The notes beneath the pieces were generated by a model. That model was given only the letters and a program-made list of their open reading frames with translations, did no database searches and was not told the DNA's origin. Source: Cyclina sinensis (lineage: Eukaryota > Mollusca > Bivalvia > Venerida > Veneridae). From it: DNA of 64,000 nucleotides. Positions 51,601-63,600 of this stretch are shown here, piece after piece; the stretch's first letter is position 1, and the number at the start of each line of letters is the position of its first letter. Position numbers and translations under genes: made by a program. The stretch spans positions 24,640,882-24,704,881 of the forward strand of contig JAAONU010000006.1 in NCBI GenBank assembly GCA_012932295.1. Reading direction: 5' to 3'.

Positions 51601-54600
51601 AATATATACATATTTATTGTACCATGCAAAAGCCTTTTTATATAGACTTACCTAAGCATATCCGTCTTGCTAAATAACGTAAACAAAATCTGGAGCTCAA
51701 ATCATAGCAACATATAAACGTATTCCCAAATAAGCAAATTCGTGTCATTCATAGAAAACTAAAAACCCAACCTGACCACAGGCATAGTTAATAAGTCATA
51801 AAATCCTACATTCAAAACATTACTGACATTTTTATAGAGTGCTAATTTAGCGACTTTTAGAATACATAATCATTTCTTAATAAATCGACAGGCTCCTGTC
51901 ACTGCAAAATGAAAACAAACTATAAAAAAATTCAATTCAGAATTAAAAAAAAATAATTGATGTTGAAGACAAAATGCTCTTCTCTATCGGAGCATAAATA
52001 AGAGTACATTTAAAGAATTTCTTCGGGATTTTATGACATATTACAAGAAATTTTGGCTTGAAGAGAATGTTATTTGTGAAATAACATAAGACCAGATAGA
52101 ACAGAGCGGGGGTACATGCAGCTTCACCTAGGTGTCTATAGGATACCGTCAGTATTTGTGTTACAAAGGTTGGGATTTGTTAGTTACGAATTTTGGCTTA
52201 AAACCAAACCAAGAACTAGCAAAAGCTTGGTAACATGTATTGGATTATACTTTTGTGTAAAAACACTGCAACACTTATGTGATATTTGATTGATTATGAT
52301 CGGTAGGCTGAAATGGTGCCCCTTTGTGTCTAAAAGTGTGGATTCTAACATTGCATTTTTATTATATAACATAAAATAACGAAAATACTTGATGGCAAAG
52401 CGCGTGAATGAATCTTTCAATTTTAGTCTAAACATACCGGAAACCTTTAAAAATTCTAATTTTGATCTAACTTCAACACCATAAAGCCATGGTTCATAAT
52501 GAACTATTGAAAGTTTTTGAATGTGCTAATGCTTAGAAAAAGTTTAGCTGTGTTAAACTTTCCTGGTTCAGGATGCTATTTAAAGAAATTTCATTGAGCC
52601 AACCATGACGCATAAGGTATAATAGTATATTTATGTAGTCAAATACAAAGTAAACTTTGGTGTGGCCCTTGACCCTTACAAAAGTCGACACTGTTAGTAT
52701 TAAATGAAATCATATATTGATATTTATTTAGAAACAAAAAAACTCAAGCGTGAATATACAGGTTAAGCATAATTTCAATATTAAATAATTTAGGCGACTC
52801 CAGGTTAAGTGATAATGCAATTGATAATGATCACGTGACTGCTTACACCTGTGCTGAGCTAGAATAAAAGAAAGTTCCTGGTAAATGAATCCGTCAAAAT
52901 CAAATTGACAGATTATTAAATTCTTGGAAGCGTACAACCAGTCCAAAAATTATTTGTAAACCCGAGATCGTCATGGCCTCTTGTTTAATAACATTCACTA
53001 ATTTTGGTTTTAATGATTGAAAAAACAATTTCCTGTACACAGAATCCATAGCACCAGAGTACGGGAGTATAAATGGGTACTAAAGAAACTACTCTAATGC
53101 TCATTTCATTTACAAGGACAGCAAAGGTGTTAGTTGTATTAATTTTCGAAATAAAATATCACATACGGAATGCTGATCCTAAAACAAATGTAACATTATA
53201 AAATGTCAAGTGTAGGTCACACGCTGCTAAAACTACCTTCAATATTGATTTAAAGTGGTGAAGAAAGACTCTCCCTGATGGTACAGAAGGCATCAAAGGC
53301 TTAACTTTGTTTTACTAGTGGAATTAACACCATATACCCTGCAAAACTAAAAGACTAAATTACAATTATAACAAACCAGTGAAACATTTAACATATAAAC
53401 TCCATAAAAAAAATTGTAATGGGCTTATCCAACAGAATTCCCCATCACATAGTCTTTCTTAAAACAATTCTAAGCACCTAAGCTGGTAAGGATTTTTACA
53501 TTAATATTTAACTGTATATAATTACTACAATATATAAAACCTCTATTGCTTAGTTTATCCCAAGTGCCACACCCATACTGGATATTCTCCAGTTCCCTTA
53601 CCTTGATGAGATGCTTCAGGGGAAATAATTGACATTTCATTAATAAGTCAGATTAAAAGCATCGGTCCACGGTCTCAAAAAATATTGAACTATATTCCTA
53701 AAACGTTTGTGGATTTTCGTTCTAAAAAGAAACTATTTGCAATGTAGGCAATTTTGTTATGCGATTCAATTAGATTTTAACTGCTCTGCCATTTTTCTGT
53801 TACAGCTGCCCATTTGAAGTTTTTTAAACAAATCAGAGTATCTTTCATTAGTTATCATTTCAAAAGTAGACGTAATCAATGTAAACATAATGTCAAGAGA
53901 AAGCCAATCAAGAGCACTGGAATGAATACGTCTATTAAACTTTTATTTTGAATGTTTTGTCTTTAATTGTTTAATTGCAAATCATGTTACAAAGCATGTT
54001 ATCAGGTCACAATATAGTATTCCCATTATTACATACACTGTAAATCTTAAGGTAAAGGTAATAAAGATCCTAGTCTTTCTGGCCTGTTTTAACACCAAGT
54101 TCTCAATAAAAAAATAAAAAAACAATAAATGACATACTTAAATCAGATTTAGTACAATGGTCAAAACATAATACCAAGGAACATAACATATTAAAACAAC
54201 AGATAAGTTATATCAATTATTAACAAATGTTATCTAGAAAAGAAAGACTTTACCAAATATTTTAACAATGTCCATTTAGGGAACAACAATGATTTCGCAT
54301 CTGACACAGACATTGAAGGTACAATATGAAGTTTGACAGAAAGCATGTTAGCAAATTAATACAACAGTACATAGCGCAGACAATTTCGCGTGAATGTAAA
54401 GTAAGCCGCCGTATCGGATTTCATCAAGAAATAATCCTGATGTTTCGACATTTTCTACGAAATTATTATTCGAAATAATCAACGTAAAAAATCCTTTATT
54501 TTTTACAATATTGAATATAATAGCGACTTTCCTCTCCTCTTTGTCAGCAACATAGAATAAGCCTTTTCAACGTCTACAAATTCAATTCGACAATTTAATT

Positions 54601-57600
54601 TCATCGATTTACTTTCAAAATTCTTACGTAAATGCATGAAATATCTTTAACAGAAACACAAGTCGATTCGGAGTGACGGCTTACTTCATGGCGAAAACTG
54701 CACAATACTGACTGGAGTAAGGAACCAAACTTACGTGAAAAAGAAGGCAACGAGGGCACAAATAACTACTGTAGCATCTAAAATGTTCCATGGATCTCTG
54801 CAGTAAGCTCGGGGATGGAGAATGATTCCTAAATCCACAACCTAGAAAATGATTTGATATAAATGAAGGATAGTTATTATTTTCTATGTTCATCATTTTG
54901 GGACTTACCTACGTAAATGTGATATTAACTTCTGCAAGCTGATAGACCTCATTTTATGCTGTTCTTTTTTAACCATTGAGTCTCAGACTGAATCCTTCAA
55001 TCTAATCTGGCCACTTATGATGTAACAATATTGTCTGAAAGCCATTAAAATCACATTACCTTAAAGGTCATTTTTATCTTACCACATATAAGTGATAGTG
55101 AACCGTTAAATTCATTTGAATCAAACAAAGTAAAAACGGTTAACACAAAATGCAACCAACCTTTAAAATAAGTTCTATAGTAAACACTCCAGTGAAAACA
55201 TAGTCAAAATAGTTTAATATCTTGTTGTGTTCTGAATGTTCATCTACCGGGTCTTCGGCGGCCAAAGCTATACTGCTGGCGCTGATCACTATCATGATGA
55301 ACAGATCAAAGTACCGCAGGTTCACCACAAAATGACAAAATCTACGTATACTGAAAGGCAAAACAAACAGAAAAATAAGATAACAAGGGTTTAACATTAT
55401 TGAATGAAGAAATGACAAAGATTGAAATAAGCTAAAGACAGTATCAAGTCAAAAAAATGAGTCATCCATCCATGTCTAAATAGATGTAAAGATGAAACAT
55501 GTCATTTTGTTTTTTTCTGTCAAATTGAAACTAGGTTACATACAGTTTGCTCTATGAAAAAACATATCCTGATTGTTACAAAATTATTTTGCATCGTTCT
55601 GTTTAAAGATATTAATTATATTTTTTTAACAACCTTAAATTAATGTTTATCTATTGTATTTTAACTAGAAAGTACGTACGGATTTGTAGGCGCAAATATA
55701 AACATGGAGCTGTAAGGTAACATTGGTTTTGGTTGACCAAAGCCAGGCTCGTCCTGACTGGTGTTTGTATTTTGTCGTGGCAAGTCAAGACTACTGCTTC
55801 GTGTAGATTCAACTAAAATACAAAATATACATTCAACTGTAAATAAAAATATACATTCAATTGTAAACAAAAAATAATATAATAATATAAGTTGACAATT
55901 TTCAGTTCCTATTTGATACGACTCATTGAATGAATGACATTTTTTGCCTTCACACACAACTGGTAAAACTAAAAGCCTATCCTTTCAATGTTTCTATATT
56001 CTAATTCTTAGGTATGATCTTGTTGTTCTATACACTACGACTAAAACCATCCTTGAAGTAAATAGTAAGTATATCACTTAAATGTTATCTAAAATTTTTA
56101 AAAAATGAAAAACTTTGCTTTCTGACCTCTAGTTTTTTTCAAACACGATAACTACTGTCGATCTTAACACGTACAAGCCTTACCATCTTGATTTCCAGCA
56201 TTGGAACCACCACTGCGCGTGGTCACTGTTATTTCTTTGTTCAGGTTGTCTTTTAGATTGTTCTCGCTCAATTTCGTGTCTTGTTTTGTACTGAAAGATA
56301 TACTGTAAGTGAAACAGAATCTCAGTGGTTTGTTTAGAGAATAATCTGCAACAGAGAATATACAGCATTTTCAAGAAAATAGACATAAAACAAAGTTTTA
56401 ATTTTAACAAATTAAAAGCTACTCGAATGATTTAACAATTAATTTGATGTCAACGATTAATCGCGAAGAGAATGCAGAATATAACACAGCAAAAATGTAC
56501 CATGCAAAGACATTATAATTATAGCTCGTATTTTTTTCTTTAAATGTTTAAACTAACGCTACTATAAAAATTACTTACTACGCAAAGTTTCCAATTTTGG
56601 TTTCATCATTGTTTTGTGGTGAAGGAGGACAGATGTTGATTGGGGGAGGTCCGCCACCTGGCTGTGGACCAAAATGGTTTTCCATGGCTTTCCCGATTTC
56701 ATCTCGCCTCTGTAATACAGCAACAAATTAATTTAGTTTGCCCTTATAGTCGATAAGGATAAGTATAAAAATGTAGATATTTCCATTGAAGAAATAAGGT
56801 TGACATATTTTAACGATTAATTAAAAACAAATTTGAAAATTCTTTAAAAAGTTTCATATTTATCAAAGAAGCCAGTTATTCAAGTCACTAAACAAAAGTG
56901 TGTTACTCACTGAATTTTTGTTTTAACAAAGTATAAAATTCACGCTAACTAATAAAAAGTCCCAGATTATTTAGATGGAACTGAGTTTGATTTCAGAAAA
57001 AAAGACTGCTTTTATTTTTTATTAATGTTTGGTAGAAGTTTCATTGAACATGTCATGAATTGCAGTAAAAAGAGGATTTTTTCCCGATCAAACAAACGAT
57101 AAATGACGCCTACTGGAATTGTGTTTCCCTTAACATTACATTGGACAAGCAACATGTAACAGGTCAAATATATAAACAAGTACTCACTCATTTTGTTTCA
57201 TTACAAAATTGCTGTACAGATAATTTTAAATAAGATGAAATCAGTAAATTAACTTCAGAAAATTGTAGAGCTTCTGCAGGAAAAGTTAAGTAAAACAAAG
57301 TCATCTGTACAAATTATCGTAACTAGGATAAAAGCTTCGAGAGAAAAAAAAAACGATTAATAAAAAAGCCCTGAAAATAAATGGGTAGCGTGAAATGCTA
57401 ATCTAATTACTGGCTGACCAAGTGCACTGATTAAATCGTAAAATAGGTACTTTATAAAGCTTCTAAAAGCAACCAATCTCTTAAGCAACTGAATCATAAA
57501 TATCTTTACAGTTTAACTAGTTCATGTTTCGTCTGTCATTTGAAATACTGATATCCTTTCCATATGCCAAGACACCATGGCTGACATCAAAGGTCCAATG

Positions 57601-60600
57601 TCAGACAAAATAATAAAGCTAGGATGCAGAAAAATGTTTCTCCTTTATGGGAGATAATTCTCCGTTAAAAGACTGTTCTCATAATTTGGGTGGAATATCA
57701 AAACTATTCATTCCCTATTGTTGTTCAAAAGTATGTTAACGGTTCTATCGCATATACTTTAGATCACAATAATACATCACAAACTACTCTCTAACAAAAA
57801 CATTTCATGATGTTCTAGTATCAATGTCAAGTGGTCTAACATGCTTACAAGTTGGACTAAAGTTTACTCTCCAAAATCTTAACAAAAACTACCAAAGTGT
57901 ATTTCGTGCTAATTAAAGAAACAAAAATATATTCGCCTTTAAATAAATATCCATAAAAAATGAATACTCCATTATATTGTTATAGTCTTTCGAGAAACTA
58001 AAACCTTTTGCTTAATGTTTACTTTACTCAATGATAAAAAATTAGCCATTTGAAAAAATGAATTATTTATCATATAATGCTAGCCTTCTGAACAATTAAA
58101 CCGTAACAATGAATAATGAGTAATATAATTCTAGCCTTTTGAACAACTAAACCATAACAACGAATAATAAGTCATGTAATTCTGGCGTAAATTTGAACAA
58201 CTAAACCATAACAATGAATAATAAGTCATGTAATTCTGGCCTAAATTTGAACAACTAAACCATGACAATGAATAATTAATCATGTAATTCTAGCCTTTTG
58301 AAAAACTAAACCTTAAAAATGAATTATCAATGTTATAAATTCTAGCCTTTTTAAAAACACAACCACAAAAATGAATAATCAATAATACAATTCTAGCATT
58401 TTGAAAAACTAAACCGTAAAAATTGTGCTAAAGTTGGAGAGCGTTATTCTACTTTTACAAAGGTGAGTTTATAGATACGAAACACGTGGGACGAATAATC
58501 TAAACTACTACTTACTATACACTGACTGACTGGAAACTAAACATATACACACAGTACAGTTAACAGGTTGTGAATATATTGAAACACATAAAAGACTTAT
58601 TTGGGATCTATATACTGAGACTAACTTCATCCGACTTTGTTCTTATGAATGACCAGAACAAATAGAAATGATTCGTAGTTATATTTTAATAAAAGTGTCT
58701 TAATGACTGTTACACTATAAATGGAATTTTCGCTCCTGTAAAATAATTTTAAATTTGCATGACATAGCTAAACAGAATTATGTAAAAATAATTAAACCTG
58801 ATATAATTTTGGATTATCTGAACTAGCTATTTGTTTTAACAATACATGAGTATTTTGTTAAGAAAACAGCGCCACTCTATGGTCAAGTTAATGTAAGTTT
58901 TCTGGGTACAGCTGTGTTATCCTGCCAAGTATTTTTGCAATATAAAATATTCATCCAGTAAGCATGCATCCCACATATGAAACTGTGGCCACAATATTTC
59001 GATATACATGTGCCTATTTTAGGTAACTGGGTTTAGTTTTTATTTATTTTTATCGGCATGTGTTCTCATTAATATTCATGTATGTTGATTACAAATATTG
59101 CCAATGTTTTGATACGACCTGAAAAAGGTTATATCCTTAAACCCCCTGATGCCTGTTTTAAGTATAAACAATGCATATATTTATAGTTCATCTTTTCTAT
59201 TGAGGTGTATTAAAGTTGAATTGGCACTGAAAAATTGAAAAAAGCCATTCAGGTTTTGAGCAATTGTCGTTAAAGACCTTTTTCGGTGTAGCTATTTTAC
59301 TACTGATTTTGACCTACATCAGTAACAAATGACATTTTTAGATACAACATCTTCAGTTGAAGAAGGATAAAAGTGTTGCTGTTATGAAATGTTACGGCAG
59401 AATTCGTAATTGTTAGTTTAATTGCGTCTGAAAACAATGCACTAATAATAAAATTCATACAGCTATAAATTAAATATCAAAACGTTTTGAACATAAAAAT
59501 TATACAAACTGGAATAAATATAGTATAAAAATGACTATTTAATTTTTTATTTTACTGAAAATGATACTGACACGTCTAGCATTAAACGTTTTCTTGTTTT
59601 TTGCCTAATTTACTGTTTATGGAAATAGTGCATTTGATAATTATGCCAAATGTCCTTTTGTATTGTATCTATGCTGATTATCTTTTTTAAAGATATTTCT
59701 TTTTACCCTGTTACACCTTCTTTCAAAAATAAAAATGAGTGTAACACATGTCGTTTCTTTAATAAATTTTAACAGGAAAAAGCTTTCGCTATGACCATGT
59801 TCATAAATATCTCTTGTTTAGAAAACTATCTATTTTTGTGCAGATATCTACAAATGAGATTTTGAAAAAAAATAAATAGCACAAATATTTGATAAGCAAT
59901 TTGAGAATCTCCTTGCCCGGTACAGGAATTCACAATAACATGGTGTAGAAATAACTTTCACAGAAATATAAACACATATTGAAGCAGTTGGGTTAGATAC
60001 AGTTCTGTGGTCTGTTTTCATTTTTGTTTTGAATCAGGAGTTTAGTTGCTGTTGTCAAGAACAAAACAGTCGCATGCCGCTATTCTTCTTTGTCATGACA
60101 TCATTCCATTATTTTTGTAATCACTGCTGCTACCACTGATGTGTTTAAATTTATGTAAATGTTCAAAATGACCTAACTACAGACATATTCATTGTCAAGA
60201 CAGATACTGAAACATACTGAAAGTTCTGAAATCATGTAAATAAGAAGCTACATATATTTCTTTAACTTAGATGGATACATGTCAAATTATATATCTGTAA
60301 AGACGAAAATTCATTTTTAAAAGGCCAGTGAAAAATATCTTTACCATATCTAGCTACATTCATGGGGGAGTGAAACTTTTTTTTTTCAATGGGTACATTT
60401 AAGTTTGCTTTACTAAGAGTACACATCAGTGAAAATCGATTTTTAAGTGATCACTTAGACGATACAAATAACTTAAAGTGTTCAAGGAGTTTAGAAGAAT
60501 TATGTAGAAAAGCGGCAACACACTCCGAGGGCTCTTTCAATCTATAACTAAACTTCTGACACAAAACAACGAGCCACAAATAGTCTAGACTGAAAACTGT

Positions 60601-63600
60601 ACGCAGAAAAAGACTTGGGTCACATGCAAAGATGTACACAAAATGGGTTGTTTCATTACCAGGTTCATTGAGACCGACTCGTTCAACATGCTGATTATCT
60701 TCGGAAGAGATGGGATGGAAAAATGTAATTAAATCAAAACAAAAATCACCTTCACATGTGTGTTACTACATTTAAAATATAGTCACTAGGTAAAATACTT
60801 CAAAAACGGTGAGTGAAAAAATATCTTATCATAAAAGGTGCTCAAGTAAGAAAAATGTTAAACTAGATCTAAGCAATATTTACTTTTCTTGGAAATAATA
60901 AAAGGTGCAAAAGGGCCTAAATGCCAGAAAGACAAAACAGTTATCTATTAAGAAAATGTGAGCAATGACATCACATTATGACGTAAGATATGTACCTCTT
61001 CACGTGCGGCATCAGAGTCTTCTTCGTCAGCCGTAAGTTCTTGGGCATTTGCCAAGTTGTCTACGGCGATAGCCAAGAACACATTCAGCAGTGTGTCTAT
61101 GTTTCATTAAGGAATAATTCTCTAATAGAGAAAATGTTAAATGTTAACACTTTTAATATCTCTCATAGAACTGTGCAAATCCAACGAAGACTTGATTTTG
61201 AATCCAAATATCAAACTATTTCATTTAGTAGATCAAAATTTAAAACTGATACAATTTCGAAGCTGAAGATGACTTTCTGTTATGGCCTTTTCTCATTTAT
61301 TAAAAGAAACGTGGACTGTTATTCTATGTTTTATTTACCATTTTAGTTTCAGGTAATTGAAAACAGTACAGGTATATACGTTGGTTAACACAAAAGACGT
61401 CTTGCAAAGAACCTTATGAACCCAAAAGCAACATTATTTTGTAGAAGTTGTTTGAAAGGCTAGAACTGCGAATATGGCTGTAATCAAATTCTTTGATTGT
61501 AAAGGATACAGTTGCCAAACACAACAAGAATGATGAAATATGAAGAGAAAACCATTCCATATCCCTCTATACCACCTCCTGATCGTATACCATTATACAT
61601 GACCTCATTCCAATCCTCACCTGTCAATATCTGCAATGAAATATACAACAAAAACACTGTTTCTTTGATAACTAATGTTGTTTGAGATGCATTTCTGGCA
61701 TTGAACTTATATTAACTTACCTACAAGGCTGCCATAGCCGGATATTGATTAAATATTATGAATAATTTATAATTTAATATCAACATTACATGTATCTTTT
61801 CTTTCTCAACTGATTTTCAATATTTGTATGGTCATGTTTAAATATATGAATTTGCACATTTTAAAACTTTATCGATTTTTTGGTAAATATTGTAATAAGC
61901 GTAATGTATCTTATATTGAGATAAACAACATTCGACTGCAATTGGCTTATCATTACACGGAGCATGTGAAGTGTAAATACACGTATATATAATTTTAAGG
62001 CACACGCTGTCAAACGCATACTACATTTTGTATAAGTTAAATAAATAACTAGTGGTTTGAAACTACTTCTGATTCTTAATCGACTTGTAATAAAATAACC
62101 TGGAACACTGTCAGCAGAGCTATTGGGAATGTATCAAAGTGACTTGCGGGACGACCCTCTTCGAAGTTCATTCTAAAATGAGAAATATTCATAGTTACAT
62201 TTATTGCGACTTCTTTTCTTAAAACGGTTTAAGATAACTGCCGTACATTATCAGTTAAACTATTCATGCAATTTACCATATATCTGTTATAAATGTTTTA
62301 TGATTTTCAAGATTGGTTCAAGTATGACTAATCTGCAAATATACACCCCAAACTGTTATTCATTCTTTAAGTAATAACAGTTAAACAGGAGTAAAACATA
62401 TTATTTTTAGACCTGAAGAAGCTTTACTGAAGATAATTTTTAAATACATATTCTATGTCTTCTATTTAAGTGACCAATAGGTTGTTAATGATAAGGGAAT
62501 GTTATGAAACGTTCTCGACATTGACCAATACATCCTTCACTTCTCTTACTTTCTGACCTACTTTCACACGCATAACGCTCTCACGTTCGCCTTTTTTTTC
62601 TAACATATCATTCTTGTTCTATATCCACTAACATTCAGTTTAACAAAAATAAAATCAATAAATAATATTATGCCAACGAATTTACAATCTATAAATATCT
62701 TACTCTCCTCCGAAGAGCTGCATCCCGAGTAAGGCAAATATAAGGATGAACAGGAAGAGAAGGAACAACAGACTGATGATTGAACGCATGGAGTGTAGCA
62801 ATGAAACGACTAGATTCCGTAACGAGGACCAGTACCTGTAATAGAAACGTTGGTAACCATTTAGCGTATAGTAAGTTACTATACTATAGTACCTGTATTA
62901 TTACCTGAACTTGCAAAGCTATATACTTGTCTACGGTTCAGTAATTAAGCAAACTCACTATTGACAACCAAATTATGTAAAGTGAAATAAAATATTACAG
63001 ACTCAATAGATATATTTAATTAAGTATTGGGTGTCCAAATATTTCTGACGATAAAGAGTTTCATTTTTTTCAGTTAGACGCTTGTGCACTTAAGTTATAC
63101 ATGACATATTAAAAATATCGTCGAAAGTGTAAACATACACTGTAACTTTGTTGTTGATAAAGGAAAAACGAATGGATTTCAGTGGTCTTTTGCTAAGTAC
63201 GAGTTATTTCCCTTAACCTTTGACAAGAAAGCAACTCTTTACAATAGTGTTTAAAGCTTGCAAGCATTATGGGTGGGTACGAGTTACTTCCCTTTAACCT
63301 TCGGCAAGAAAATCACTGTGTAAACTTACCTCGTGACTTTGAAAATTCTGAGCAGTCTAAGAGCACGAAGGGTACTGATGCCGAATGAAGCACCCTCCTT
63401 GAATTCTGACCATATGACTTCAAATATACTACCAACGATCACCTGGAAACAGACGACATATAGAAGTGTAGTATTTTTCATCTTTTTTGTTATAAATTAT
63501 ATCCAACTGCAGTTTAAGAGTTACGTTAATCAAAAGAATATCGAAAATGGACTCTTGAATCATAAAATATTTAATGGAACATTAAATTTAGCTCCTTATT

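Noticed and set aside
60990..61346. 118-codon plus-strand frame
   Set aside because: Antisense to the well-supported Cav2 IIS6 exon and adjoining intron.
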